Of a stretch of 64,000 bases of DNA, positions 1 through 8,248 are shown in pieces (position 1 is the first letter of the stretch; each line of letters begins with the position of its first letter). Origin of the DNA: Stutzerimonas stutzeri (GTDB lineage: Bacteria; Pseudomonadota; Gammaproteobacteria; Pseudomonadales; Pseudomonadaceae); assembly GCA_002387205.1 (NCBI GenBank), contig DGLA01000019.1, positions 1 to 64,000 of the forward strand. The letters are read 5' to 3'. The position numbers and the translations under genes are program-made. The notes under the pieces are model-generated. The model saw only the letters and a list, made by a program, of their open reading frames with translations, was not told where the DNA came from and did not search any database.

Positions 1-82
1 AGCTGTTTTTGAAGAAGTTTTTCTTTCTTCTCAACCGCTTGCGCTTCCGATCAACCTAGCGTCTCTCGTCAGCGGGAGGCGA
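1..82 (-). other. Leader of a ribosomal RNA operon (inferred)
   Basis: This stretch has no credible gene. Read on the minus strand it lies downstream of three strong promoters and contains a short GAAGAA/TTCTTC inverted repeat at 11-30, as expected for the start of an rRNA precursor. The minus-strand sequence ends at the window edge in AACAGCT, which could continue into a further promoter or processing signal. The 16S gene itself would lie outside, to the left. This is inference from promoter type and from the recalled position of an rRNA operon next to msrPQ in P. aeruginosa. Confidence 0.5.
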
Positions 83-110
83 ATCATACAGCGTCTAAAC
101 TCGCTGTCAA
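83..110 (-). promoter_or_regulatory. Sigma-70 promoter, rRNA type (promoter 3, closest to the operon)
   Basis: On the minus strand a perfect -35 TTGACA (105-110) is followed after 16 bases by -10 TATGAT (83-88) and a GC-rich discriminator (TCGCC). Spacer and discriminator match the two upstream promoters, so this is one of a tandem set typical of growth-rate and ppGpp-controlled rRNA operons. Confidence 0.75.
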
Positions 111-188
111 CCACCTCTTTCAACCGCCTCCAATCAACCTGACCAGAGCCACCAACAGGACTCAACCACCACCCTGCCAGCCCGGCGC

Positions 189-216
189 ATTCTACTCGAA
201 TTCGCCATCCGTGCAA
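189..216 (-). promoter_or_regulatory. Sigma-70 promoter, rRNA type (promoter 2)
   Basis: On the minus strand -35 TTGCAC (211-216) and -10 TAGAAT (189-194) are separated by 16 bases and followed by the GC-rich discriminator GCGCC. It is the middle member of three co-directional promoters. Confidence 0.7.
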
Positions 217-284
217 GCCTTTATTTCGCTAACTTCTTGATTTACAAGAGGTTTCGCCAGAGGCCTGCGCCGGAGAAGGTGCGC

Positions 285-312
285 ATTATAGGGGCTCAGA
301 ATCAGCCGTCAA
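285..312 (-). promoter_or_regulatory. Sigma-70 promoter, rRNA type (promoter 1, overlaps msrQ stop)
   Basis: On the minus strand -35 TTGACG (307-312) and a perfect -10 TATAAT (285-290) are separated by 16 bases and followed by GCGC. The -35 hexamer contains the TGA stop codon of msrQ (309-311), so the promoter begins inside the end of the upstream gene. Confidence 0.7.
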
Positions 313-947
313 CGGCTTTTTTGGATTTTATGGGCCGCTGATCTGCTTTGCCCCGTAGCACGAATATTAACCATGCTTTTCTGGACAGCCGGCAGTCTTG
401 CCAGCAGCAGTATCACCCCTAGCGTGGCATACAGGCTCCACTGCCCTGCGTCGGATCTTACTACCCACAACATATGGATTAGCACCACCAGAAGCGTCAG
501 GTAAACGATGCGATGCAGCTTTTTCCACCGTTTGCCAAGCTTTCGCATGCTCCACCGAGTGGAAGTCATTGCCAGTGCTAGAAGGCCTAAAAATGCTATC
601 GCACCAACGGCTATATAAGGACGGTCAACCAGCTCTGTGGGAAGACTGCGGAAATCCAGGCCCAGAATGAACGTCAGGTAAGCCGTGAGATGAAGCGCCG
701 CGTAACCAAAGGACCAAAGCCCCAGCTGCCGACGAAACGCAATCCAGCCGGACCAACCGGTCAGCTTCTGCAAAGGAGTCATTGCAAGCGAGCATAGAAG
801 AAGGATCAAGGCCCCCTCGCCCAGGTTATCGACCAGCACCTTCCCTGGATCCGGCCCCAGTGCAGCGGTAGCGGCAAGATACAACCAATAGGCTGGCACG
901 CTAGCCGCACAAACGAACAACAATAACCTCCACGCGGGGTAGCGCAT
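309..947 (-). CDS. msrQ: MsrQ, heme-binding membrane subunit of the periplasmic methionine sulfoxide reductase
   Basis: This inner-membrane b-type heme protein of the YedZ/ferric-reductase-like family passes electrons from the quinone pool or cytoplasmic flavin to MsrP, which repairs oxidised methionines in periplasmic proteins. The 212 residues contain about six hydrophobic helices, with candidate heme-ligand histidines in the motifs ALHLTAYL, LHRIVYL and LIHMLWV. Length fits the family. The C-terminal tail is short and basic. Its ATG overlaps the msrP stop codon by one base (TAATG), indicating translational coupling. The stop codon lies inside an rRNA-type -35 element. Confidence 0.95.
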   Translation of the reverse strand: MRYPAWRLLLFVCAASVPAYWLYLAATAALGPDPGKVLVDNLGEGALILLLCSLAMTPLQKLTGWSGWIAFRRQLGLWSFGYAALHLTAYLTFILGLDFRSLPTELVDRPYIAVGAIAFLGLLALAMTSTRWSMRKLGKRWKKLHRIVYLTLLVVLIHMLWVVRSDAGQWSLYATLGVILLLARLPAVQKSMVNIRATGQSRSAAHKIQKSR

Positions 948-1957
948 TAGTAATCTCGACTCAGATCCATCCCCGCGTACAAGGTCGCCACTTCGTTTTC
1001 ATAGCCATTAAACATGAGTGTTTCGCGAACGTTGGGGTTAAACAGGCCGCCTGGCAACCTCCGCTCTCGGGCTTGCGACCATCGTGGATGGGAAACCTTT
1101 GGGTTGACGTTGGCGTAGAAGCCATACTCCTGAGGCGCCATCGTTTCCCAAGTAGTAGCTGGCCGGTCGCGCACGAAACTGATGCGGACGATTGATTTAA
1201 TACTTTTGAAACCGTATTTCCACGGCACAACAAGGCGAAGCGGTGCGCCGTTCTGGTTAGGCAGTATCCTTCCATACATTCCAACTGTCATTAGGCTAAG
1301 CGGATGCATGGCCTCGTCCATTCTCAAGCCTTCGACGTAGGGCCAGTCGATAAGGGAGAACCCTGTACGCATGCCCGGCATCTGTTCGGGACGAGCCAGG
1401 GTCTCAAACCGAACGTATTTCGCGCCGGACGTTGGCTCAACGCGGCGGATCAGCCCGGCGAGCGGCACGCCCAGCCAAGGAATCACCATCGACCAGGCTT
1501 CTACGCAACGCAGTCGATAGATCCGTTCTTCCAGCAAAGACTCGGAAACGAGATCCTCCACCGAATATTTTCCCGGCTTCGCCACTTCGCCATCTACGGT
1601 GATGGACCAAGGCTCGGTCACTAACCGCGGCGCGTTGCGTGCCGGGTCACCTTTGTCAGGACCAAACTCATAAAAGTTGTTGTAATGGGTAGCGTCATTG
1701 AATGGCGTGATGTCCTCGTTCTTGACCGTGACGACGCCCCACTGAGCATCAGCAAGCTTTTCACGGAACCATTGAGGGGAGTCAGCGGCGTCTACACCTG
1801 GATAGAGCCCAGATTCTGCCCGGGCAGTCAATGGAAGCCCGACGATACCAGCGGATAGAACCGCCCCCTGCATGAATCGACGCCGATTCATATAGACCGC
1901 TTCGGGGGTTACCTCTGACTCAGCGCAATCACTGCTACGTGGCGTTTTGATCAACAT
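947..1957 (-). CDS. msrP: MsrP, molybdopterin-dependent protein-methionine-sulfoxide reductase, catalytic subunit
   Basis: The periplasmic molybdenum enzyme (YedY family) reduces methionine sulfoxide in proteins damaged by reactive chlorine or oxygen species. The N-terminus carries a twin-arginine signal (RRRF at residues 25-28) followed by a hydrophobic stretch ending near ARA, so it is exported folded by Tat. The molybdenum-ligand cysteine is in RCVEAWSM (Cys151). The motif PWKYGFKSIKSI is also family-typical. The ATG at 1957 has a GGAG Shine-Dalgarno and gives the long pre-Tat segment usual for this family. The gene is first in the msrP-msrQ operon. Confidence 0.95.
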   Translation of the reverse strand: MLIKTPRSSDCAESEVTPEAVYMNRRRFMQGAVLSAGIVGLPLTARAESGLYPGVDAADSPQWFREKLADAQWGVVTVKNEDITPFNDATHYNNFYEFGPDKGDPARNAPRLVTEPWSITVDGEVAKPGKYSVEDLVSESLLEERIYRLRCVEAWSMVIPWLGVPLAGLIRRVEPTSGAKYVRFETLARPEQMPGMRTGFSLIDWPYVEGLRMDEAMHPLSLMTVGMYGRILPNQNGAPLRLVVPWKYGFKSIKSIVRISFVRDRPATTWETMAPQEYGFYANVNPKVSHPRWSQARERRLPGGLFNPNVRETLMFNGYENEVATLYAGMDLSRDY

Positions 1958-2016
1958 GAGGACTCCGCTGTTCTAGCTGGCGAGACCGAGCACTAGACAG
2001 CGGATCCTCTAAAAAA

Positions 2017-2850
2017 TCAACTTCCGACGCGCTTTCGGCGACGGATGAGAAACTGCACCGGCCCGGAGACCGCATAAGCCAGGAAGATCAGTAACAGGAT
2101 GCGCGGCGGATCGCTGAAGACCACAGCAAAAATCAGAACCACAACAAGTATCGCGACAAAAGGAACTCGTCCTTTCAAGTCCAGGTCCTTGAAGCTGTAG
2201 TACTTGATATTGCTGACCATCAGCAGGCCTGCGGCAGCTACCAGGAGCGCAAACAGCATGATTACCGCAAGCGGTAGATCGTGCCCACGAATTCCTGGCT
2301 CATCGAGCGCCCAAACAGCCCATACCGAACCAGCCACAACCCCGGCGGCGGCAGGACTGGCCAGACCTATGAACCACTTCTTGTCTACCTTGCCAATCTG
2401 GGTATTGAACCGAGCGAGCCTTAGCGCCGCGCAGGCCACGTAGATGAATGCCACAGTTAATCCTACGTTCCCCAAGCTGGAAAGAGCCCATTGATACGCT
2501 AGCACTGCCGGGGCTAGACCGAAGGCGACCATGTCTGACAAGGAATCGTATTCGGCGCCAAACGCGCTCTGAGTATTTGTCAGGCGAGCCACACGACCAT
2601 CCAGGCTATCAAGCACCATTGCAACGAACACCGTAGCGGCAGCTACATAGAAATTGCCGTTTATTGCCGTCACGATGCAGAAGAAGCCGGCGAACAGGTT
2701 GGCCGTGGTAAATAAGTTCGGAAGCAGATAAATGCCCCGATGGCGAACCTTGCGACCTTCTGCATCCTGACTTTCTTCGATGTGTTCGTCGATGGGCAGG
2801 ATACTTTCCGGTTCGACTGGCTTGTTCGGCTCTTCGGGATGCTCACTCAT
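2017..2850 (-). CDS. pssA: CDP-diacylglycerol--serine O-phosphatidyltransferase
   Basis: The membrane enzyme makes phosphatidylserine, the precursor of phosphatidylethanolamine, from CDP-diacylglycerol and L-serine. The CDP-alcohol phosphatidyltransferase motif DG-x2-AR-x8-G-x3-D-x3-D is complete (DGRVAR ... G ... D ... D). About seven to eight hydrophobic helices follow a hydrophilic, acidic N-terminus. I choose the ATG at 2850 because the AAGGTG Shine-Dalgarno is about 7 bases upstream of it and almost touches the ATG at 2856. A terminator hairpin separates it from ilvC, so it is probably transcribed on its own. Confidence 0.95.
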   Translation of the reverse strand: MSEHPEEPNKPVEPESILPIDEHIEESQDAEGRKVRHRGIYLLPNLFTTANLFAGFFCIVTAINGNFYVAAATVFVAMVLDSLDGRVARLTNTQSAFGAEYDSLSDMVAFGLAPAVLAYQWALSSLGNVGLTVAFIYVACAALRLARFNTQIGKVDKKWFIGLASPAAAGVVAGSVWAVWALDEPGIRGHDLPLAVIMLFALLVAAAGLLMVSNIKYYSFKDLDLKGRVPFVAILVVVLIFAVVFSDPPRILLLIFLAYAVSGPVQFLIRRRKRVGS

Positions 2851-2954
2851 GCACATTCACCTTACAGCAGGTTTGAATAATTTCGACAGACCCTGGCGCA
2901 ACGGGTTCACCCCTCAGCCAAGCATCGGTTTATACCAGAGACACGCGCCATAAC

Positions 2955-2979
2955 GAAAAAACGCGGCCTAGGCCGCGTT
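2955..2979 (-). terminator. Rho-independent terminator of the ilvIHC operon
   Basis: On the minus strand a 9-bp perfect stem, AACGCGGCC/GGCCGCGTT with a 2-base TA loop, is followed by a short T run. It lies 20 bases after the ilvC stop codon and before pssA, so it should end the ilv transcript. Confidence 0.8.
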
Positions 2980-2999
2980 CTTTCAAAGAGAACCGGGTA

Positions 3000-4016
3000 T
3001 CAGTTCTTGCTCTTGTCGACGATCTTGTTTGCAGCAATCCACGGCATCATGGAGCGCAACTGCTCGCCAACCACTTCGATACCATGGGCAGCATTGTTAC
3101 GGCGGTAGGCTGTCATCGATGGGTAGTTGGCGGCGCCTTCGGTGATGAACATCTTGGCGTACTCACCGTCCTGAATGCGCTTCAAAGCATTGCGCATCGC
3201 GGCGCGAGACTCGGCGTTGATGATTTCCGGGCCGGTTACGTACTCGCCGTATTCGGCGTTATTGGAAATCGAATAATTCATGTTGGCGATACCGCCTTCA
3301 AACATGAGATCGACGATCAGCTTGAGCTCGTGCAAGCACTCGAAGTACGCCATTTCCGGCGCGTAGCCTGCTTCCACCAGGGTTTCGAATCCAGCCTTGA
3401 CCAGCTCGACGCAGCCGCCACAGAGAACGGCCTGCTCGCCGAACAAGTCGGTTTCGGTCTCGTCCTTAAAAGTGGTTTCGATGATGCCAGTACGACCGCC
3501 GCCAACGCCCGAGGCGTAGGACAACGCTACATTCTTCGCGTTACCGGAGGCGTCCTGGTAGATCGCGATCAGATCTGGGATACCGCCGCCCTTGACGAAC
3601 TCGGAGCGAACGGTGTGCCCCGGCGCCTTCGGTGCGATCATGATGACATCCAGATCGGCACGCGGAACGACCTGATTGTAGTGAATCGAGAAGCCGTGCG
3701 CGAACGCCAGCGTAGCGCCTTTCTTCAGATTTGGCTCGATCTCATCACGATACAGGCGACCCTGGAATTCGTCGGGCGTAAGGATCATCACGACGTCAGC
3801 GGCGGCAACCGCTGCAGCAACATTATCCACTTTCAGGCCATGTGCTTCAGCCTTGGCAACCGAAGGCGAGCCTGCGCGCAAACCTACCGTCACATCGACA
3901 CCGGAATCCTTCAGGTTGCAAGCGTGTGCATGGCCCTGAGAGCCGTATCCAATCACCGCGACCTTCTTGCCCTGGATGATGGAGAGATCACAATCTTTGT
4001 CGTAAAAAACTTTCAT
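3000..4016 (-). CDS. ilvC: Ketol-acid reductoisomerase (NADP+)
   Basis: This enzyme converts acetolactate and acetohydroxybutyrate to dihydroxy acids in valine, leucine and isoleucine synthesis, using NADPH and Mg2+. The Rossmann motif GYGSQG is at residues 23-28. The product is 338 residues, the class I length, and nearly identical over its length to the P. aeruginosa enzyme as I remember it. The start is the ATG at 4016 (MKVFYDKDC), preceded by AGGGG. The 11-residue upstream extension is not conserved. It is the last gene of ilvI-ilvH-ilvC, 45 bases after ilvH. Confidence 0.98.
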   Translation of the reverse strand: MKVFYDKDCDLSIIQGKKVAVIGYGSQGHAHACNLKDSGVDVTVGLRAGSPSVAKAEAHGLKVDNVAAAVAAADVVMILTPDEFQGRLYRDEIEPNLKKGATLAFAHGFSIHYNQVVPRADLDVIMIAPKAPGHTVRSEFVKGGGIPDLIAIYQDASGNAKNVALSYASGVGGGRTGIIETTFKDETETDLFGEQAVLCGGCVELVKAGFETLVEAGYAPEMAYFECLHELKLIVDLMFEGGIANMNYSISNNAEYGEYVTGPEIINAESRAAMRNALKRIQDGEYAKMFITEGAANYPSMTAYRRNNAAHGIEVVGEQLRSMMPWIAANKIVDKSKN

Positions 4017-4061
4017 GGAGTTACCCCTGTAGCTGGCCACTCGGGCCATTCGATATAGGTG

Positions 4062-4553
4062 TTAGATGCTCAGCACTTTGTCGCCACGAGAAATACCCGT
4101 AACGCCGCTTCGCACGACTTCCAGAATCGATGCAGTACCGACGGCCTGGATGAAACTGTCCAGCTTGTCGGTCGTGCCGGCCAGCTGGATGGTGTAGACG
4201 TTGGAGGTCACATCGACGATCTGCCCACGAAAGATATCGGTGGTGCGCTTGACCTCGGCGCGCTGTGCGCCGGTGGCCTTTACCTTAATCAGCATGAGCT
4301 CGCGTTCAATGTGCGCGCTCTCCGACAGGTCGACGAGTTTGACGACTTCAACCAGTTTGTTGAGGTTCTTGGTGATCTGTTCGATCACCTCTTCGTGCCC
4401 TACGGTAGTCAGCGTCAGACGTGACAGCGTAGGATCCTCGGTTGGTGCAACAGTCAGGCTTTCGATGTTGTAGTTGCGCTGGGAGAACAGCCCTACCACG
4501 CGGGACAACGCACCCGGCTCGTTTTCCATCAACAGGGAAATGATGTGTCTCAT
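4062..4553 (-). CDS. ilvH: Acetolactate synthase, small regulatory subunit
   Basis: This regulatory subunit stimulates the catalytic subunit IlvI and gives valine feedback inhibition. The 163 residues hold an N-terminal ACT domain (starting RHIISLLMENEPGALSRV) and the C-terminal acetolactate synthase small-subunit domain. The start is the ATG at 4553, two bases after the ilvI stop codon; upstream in-frame residues would lie inside ilvI. The tight spacing indicates coupled translation, fitting a one-to-one complex. Confidence 0.97.
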   Translation of the reverse strand: MRHIISLLMENEPGALSRVVGLFSQRNYNIESLTVAPTEDPTLSRLTLTTVGHEEVIEQITKNLNKLVEVVKLVDLSESAHIERELMLIKVKATGAQRAEVKRTTDIFRGQIVDVTSNVYTIQLAGTTDKLDSFIQAVGTASILEVVRSGVTGISRGDKVLSI

Positions 4554-4555
4554 GA

Positions 4556-6280
4556 TCAGGTCCGCTCCGTCTTGCTGAGCCACATATCGCGCATGGCGCC
4601 GTCTTTGATCTGCATCGGATAGACGTGCTCGCTGGTATCGACTGCGATGTCCAGAAAGACAAGGCGATCCTTCAAAGCGAAGGCCTCCTCCATCTTCGGC
4701 TTGAGGTCTTGTAGCTCGGTGATGCGCATGCCGACATGCCCATATGCCTCTACCAGCTTGACGAAGTCAGGCAAGGACTCCATGTATGAGTGCGAATAGC
4801 GACTGTTGTATTGCATATCCTGCCATTGGCGGACCATGCCCAGCGCACCGTTGTTGAGGTTGATGATCTTCACCGGAAGGTCGTATTGCAGGCAGGTCGA
4901 CAGTTCCTGGATGTTCATCTGGATGCTGCCTTCGCCGGTAACGCAGGCGACATCGGCCTCCGGGAAGTTCAACTTCGCCCCCATCGCGGCAGGGAAGCCG
5001 AAGCCCATGGTGCCGAGGCCTCCGGAATTCAGCCAGCGATTGGGCTTGTCGAACTTGTAGTACTGGCACGCAAACATCTGGTGCTGGCCGACGTCCGAAG
5101 CCACGTAAGCCTCGCCCTTGGTCACATCGCAAAGGGTTTCGATAACGGCCTGCGGCTTGATGATGGTGCCGTCGCCCTTGTCGTAGGGGAACAAGCCACG
5201 GCTGCCACGCCACTCCTCGATCTGCTTCCACCAGCTGGCAACAGTCTCGGCGTTTGGTGCCTGACCGATCTCTTTGACGATTGCCACCATTTCGGTGAGT
5301 ACACTGTCGACCGGACCCACAATTGGGATGTCAGCTTTGATGGTCTTGGAAATTGAAGCCGGGTCGATGTCGATGTGAATGATCTTGGCGTTCGGGCAGA
5401 ACTTCGTCGCGCCATTGATCACGCGGTCATCGAAGCGCGCACCTACAGCCAGAATGACATCTGAATGATGCATAGCCAGGTTGGCCGTATAGCTACCATG
5501 CATACCCAGCATGCCGACGAACTGGCGATCGCTACCTGGATAGCAGCCCAACCCCATCAGCGTGTTGGTGACAGGCAGGTTGAGCATCTTGGCGAGTTCG
5601 GTGAGCTGCGAAGATGCGCCGCCCATGATCACACCACCGCCGGCGTAGATGATCGGTCGCTTGGCCGCCAGCAGGAGCTCGGCCGCCTTGCGAATCTGTC
5701 CGGAGTGCCCCCGAACGGCCGGGCTGTAGGAGCGCAGCTTGGCTTTTTTCGGATAGACGTACTCGAATTTCTCGGCGGGGTTGGTCATATCCTTCGGAAT
5801 GTCAACGACAACCGGGCCGGGACGGCCGGACTGAGCCAGGTAGAACGCCTTCTTCATGACCTCAGGAATTTCCGAAGGATGCTTGATCATGAAGCTGTGC
5901 TTAACGATGGGCCGGGAAATACCGATCATGTCGGTTTCCTGGAAGGCGTCGGTACCGACCATGTTGCTGGCAACCTGACCGGAGATCACGACCATCGGGA
6001 TCGAATCCATATAGGCCGTCGCGATGCCTGTAATGGCATTGGTCGCCCCTGGGCCGGAGGTCACCAGCACGACACCAGCCTTGCCGGTAGCGCGGGCGTA
6101 ACCATCAGCCATGTGCGTCGCAGCCTGCTCATGGCGGACCAGGATATGCGTGACTTCCTTTTCCTTGAACAGCGCATCATAGATGTGCAGCAAGGCGCCG
6201 CCTGGATAGCCGTAGATGTACTTAACGCCTTCGTCGCGCAGGAAGCGGACGACCATTTCAGCGCCGGATAAAAGTTCCAC
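4556..6280 (-). CDS. ilvI: Acetolactate synthase, large catalytic subunit
   Basis: This thiamine-diphosphate and FAD enzyme condenses pyruvate with pyruvate or 2-ketobutyrate, the first common step of branched-chain amino acid synthesis. Visible features are the catalytic glutamate in LVRHEQAATH (Glu51), and the ThDP-binding segment GEGS ... NN near residues 440-470. The reading frame opens with GTG codons at 6289 and 6280. The first is part of the AGAGGTG Shine-Dalgarno, so the GTG at 6280 (VELLSG, 574 residues) is the probable start. A 400-base leader lies upstream. Confidence 0.97.
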   Translation of the reverse strand: MELLSGAEMVVRFLRDEGVKYIYGYPGGALLHIYDALFKEKEVTHILVRHEQAATHMADGYARATGKAGVVLVTSGPGATNAITGIATAYMDSIPMVVISGQVASNMVGTDAFQETDMIGISRPIVKHSFMIKHPSEIPEVMKKAFYLAQSGRPGPVVVDIPKDMTNPAEKFEYVYPKKAKLRSYSPAVRGHSGQIRKAAELLLAAKRPIIYAGGGVIMGGASSQLTELAKMLNLPVTNTLMGLGCYPGSDRQFVGMLGMHGSYTANLAMHHSDVILAVGARFDDRVINGATKFCPNAKIIHIDIDPASISKTIKADIPIVGPVDSVLTEMVAIVKEIGQAPNAETVASWWKQIEEWRGSRGLFPYDKGDGTIIKPQAVIETLCDVTKGEAYVASDVGQHQMFACQYYKFDKPNRWLNSGGLGTMGFGFPAAMGAKLNFPEADVACVTGEGSIQMNIQELSTCLQYDLPVKIINLNNGALGMVRQWQDMQYNSRYSHSYMESLPDFVKLVEAYGHVGMRITELQDLKPKMEEAFALKDRLVFLDIAVDTSEHVYPMQIKDGAMRDMWLSKTERT

Positions 6281-6682
6281 GTTATTCACCTCTAGAACGC
6301 CAGATAGCCGCCCCGCGTCGGACCGGCCAGAAATAGGTTTACTGCCAAGCAGCGCATGAGCGACGGTGGTCGCCGACTACGTCAGCTACTGTCAAAGCAA
6401 GTATCAGGAAAACCCCAAGTGTTGCGGGGCACCCCTCCCAGCGCGAGGTAACGCGTTGCGGGTGTTGCAGGTCGGCGCGGGTGTGCACCTTATGATTGAA
6501 CGAAGGACGCGCTTGCGGCGGGTCCTCCAGAACAGCAAGCATGGAATTGTTCGGATTAGACTTGGACAAGTCAAGTCTGCTGTTACGTTCGACTGTATTC
6601 AGCTGTGATCCAGCGCAGAATGAAGGTGCCCCGGTTTTGCGTATAGTACCGGCTTGGTTTTGCATCCACTCAGGGAAATAAC
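6281..6682. other. Divergent intergenic region between ilvI and the DUF4124 gene
   Basis: The 402 bases hold no convincing independent gene. On the minus strand an open frame (stop at 6339) contains a short branched-chain-rich segment that could be an ilv leader peptide. Overlapping inverted repeats occur at 6558-6578. On the plus strand a TATAGT hexamer at 6642-6647 is a possible -10 for the DUF4124 gene, without a good -35. Confidence 0.4.
6558..6578. promoter_or_regulatory. Nested inverted repeat, possible operator or RNA hairpin
   Basis: Two overlapping palindromes share the middle element: GACTTG-2-CAAGTC (6559-6572) and AGACTTG-7-CAAGTCT (6558-6578). The three half-sites could bind a dimeric regulator or form alternative hairpins in the ilvI leader. 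No known regulator is assigned. Confidence 0.4.
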
Positions 6683-7114
6683 ATGCATTCGACGGTTCTC
6701 GCGAGCGGCCTGCTGCTTGCAATGTGCAGCAGCGTCATGGCCGGCCAGGTCTATAAATGGGTCGATAGTCAGGGCATCACACATTTCGGGGGGCAACCAC
6801 CCGAAGACCAACGCGTCGAATCATTTGATATCGCGGTAACCCCTGCAAAAGCTGCCGCCACCGAACCCGCAGAGCCCGATCAAGCAGCGGATTCTGAACA
6901 GCGCAGCATTGACCAGAAGGTGAAAAAGCAAGTCGCCGAGCAGGAAGCGGAACGTCAGCGTTACTGCACGACGCTGCGCACCAACCTGGCACAACTGCAG
7001 AACAACCCGCGCGTCCGTGTAGAGGAGCAAGGCAGCGTGCGGCGCCTGAACGAAGAAGAGCGACAGGCTCGCATTGGCGAGACCAAACAGAAGATCGCTG
7101 ACACCTGTAACTGA
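6683..7114 (+). CDS. Exported DUF4124 domain protein
   Basis: The 143-residue protein begins with a Sec signal peptide of about 20 residues (cleavage probably after VMA). It then has the DUF4124 motif (GQVYKWVDSQGITHFGGQPP), a small periplasmic module of unknown function common in Pseudomonas. The rest is hydrophilic and probably coiled-coil (residues about 75-140, rich in E, Q, K and R). The ATG at 6683 follows AGGGAAATAAC. It is transcribed divergently from ilvI. I cannot assign a reaction. Confidence 0.85.
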   Translation: MHSTVLASGLLLAMCSSVMAGQVYKWVDSQGITHFGGQPPEDQRVESFDIAVTPAKAAATEPAEPDQAADSEQRSIDQKVKKQVAEQEAERQRYCTTLRTNLAQLQNNPRVRVEEQGSVRRLNEEERQARIGETKQKIADTCN

Positions 7115-7151
7115 ACAGCGAATCGAGGTCCGCCGATACGGATATCGTTGC

Positions 7152-7484
7152 CTAGTCTTCGCCGCAGCTGATCAAACGATCAAAGCCTTCAAGCGCTTCG
7201 AACAACCCCGCCACCCGCTGCGGCTGATGGCGATAGACCATCTCTGCCATTGCAAGAATGCCCGACACGGTCGGCAACGACTCGCCCTGTTCCAGGATCT
7301 GCTTCATCCGCGGCAGGAATATCCACTGCAGCCATTGATCAAATGCCAGCGTGTCGACGCAAAACGGCTCTTGGCTGGCAAGTGCCTCCGCATCAGGCGG
7401 GGACGACGCCCAGACGCCAAGCACGCGCAGCTCACGCTCGATCAGGAGCAACTGGTCAGCCAGTTCAGGGACTCGCTTGTCCAT
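7152..7484 (-). CDS. YqcC family protein (DUF446)
   Basis: This small cytoplasmic protein of about 110 residues contains the family motif PFCVDTLAFDQWLQWIFLPRM and a second conserved stretch around YRHQPQRVAGLFEALEGFD. The family resembles E. coli YqcC; its function is not settled. The ATG at 7484 overlaps the TGA of the upstream lipoprotein gene by one base (TGATG), so the two are co-translated. A GTG one codon upstream is possible. Confidence 0.85.
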   Translation of the reverse strand: MDKRVPELADQLLLIERELRVLGVWASSPPDAEALASQEPFCVDTLAFDQWLQWIFLPRMKQILEQGESLPTVSGILAMAEMVYRHQPQRVAGLFEALEGFDRLISCGED

Positions 7485-8212
7485 CACAGCGCAACCTTGG
7501 CGCGCTCGCGAGCTTGAGCAGCGCCTGCCGCGTTGCCCTGGCGCTCTCGCGCCTGGGCGATTAGCTCCCAGAGACTTGCCTGTAGTGCCGGACGATCACT
7601 GGCGTAGCTCAGCCCTCGGCGAGAAAGCTGTTCAGCCTGAACTGCGTCACCTTGCTCCAAGCGAACCTGCGCCAGGCGAAAAAGCACTTGCGGCTCGCGA
7701 GGCGCGATTCGCTGCGCACGCTCGAGACTGGAGGCGGCCCCGTTGAGGTCACCACCGCCCTGCTGTTGCTGGGCAGTTGTGAGCAATGCCAGCACGGGGC
7801 CATCCAACTGCTCGTCTGCAGACAAGGTTCCGCTGTTCGACGGAATACCAGTGGGCAGCGATTGCTGCTGTGCGGGGGCGGGAATAGGCCCCGACTGAGC
7901 AGGCGGCGTCCACTGCCCCGCACTATTGGAAGACGGCATGGACGGCGAGCCGGAAAAGGTGGCATCCGGTGCGGGATATGTCTGCAAGGGCTCGGAGCTT
8001 TGCTGCGGCACCATGACCATCACACCCGAGTCAGCCGGTGCCGCCGGCGTAGCGGCTGGAGATGAACTGGAGCCTGACTGGCGCTGACGTGCCGACATTT
8101 CTTCCGAAACGGGCGCCCCGGAGTCGACCACGGGTATCGCGCCGCGCTTGACCGATGCGCAGCCCGGCAGCACGGCCGCCGCGACCAGAACGATCATCCA
8201 TTGCTTGTTCAA
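7484..8212 (-). CDS. Lipoprotein with tetratricopeptide-like repeats
   Basis: The N-terminus is a lipoprotein signal with lipobox LPGC (Cys about residue 18). A long Ser/Pro/Gln-rich linker (about residues 30-125) follows. The C-terminal 110 residues are helical and TPR-like (ALLTTAQQQQGGGDLNGAASSLERAQRIAP and repeats). The start codon appears to be TTG at 8212: AGAGG is 8 bases upstream, and only this start gives the signal peptide its positive charge (MNKQW). It is probably an envelope scaffold lying between mrcB and yqcC on the same strand. The specific role is unknown. Confidence 0.85.
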   Translation of the reverse strand: MNKQWMIVLVAAAVLPGCASVKRGAIPVVDSGAPVSEEMSARQRQSGSSSSPAATPAAPADSGVMVMVPQQSSEPLQTYPAPDATFSGSPSMPSSNSAGQWTPPAQSGPIPAPAQQQSLPTGIPSNSGTLSADEQLDGPVLALLTTAQQQQGGGDLNGAASSLERAQRIAPREPQVLFRLAQVRLEQGDAVQAEQLSRRGLSYASDRPALQASLWELIAQARERQGNAAGAAQARERAKVAL

Positions 8213-8248
8213 ATTTCAAACCTCTTGATAGCCAACCTTGACTAGCCC

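Noticed and set aside
31..216. Minus-strand short frame across the rRNA promoter region
   Set aside because: It runs through two strong promoters and has no Shine-Dalgarno.
6390..6395. Perfect TTGACA on the minus strand in the ilvI leader
   Set aside because: No -10-like hexamer at 16-18 bases; it is part of the branched-chain-rich codons.
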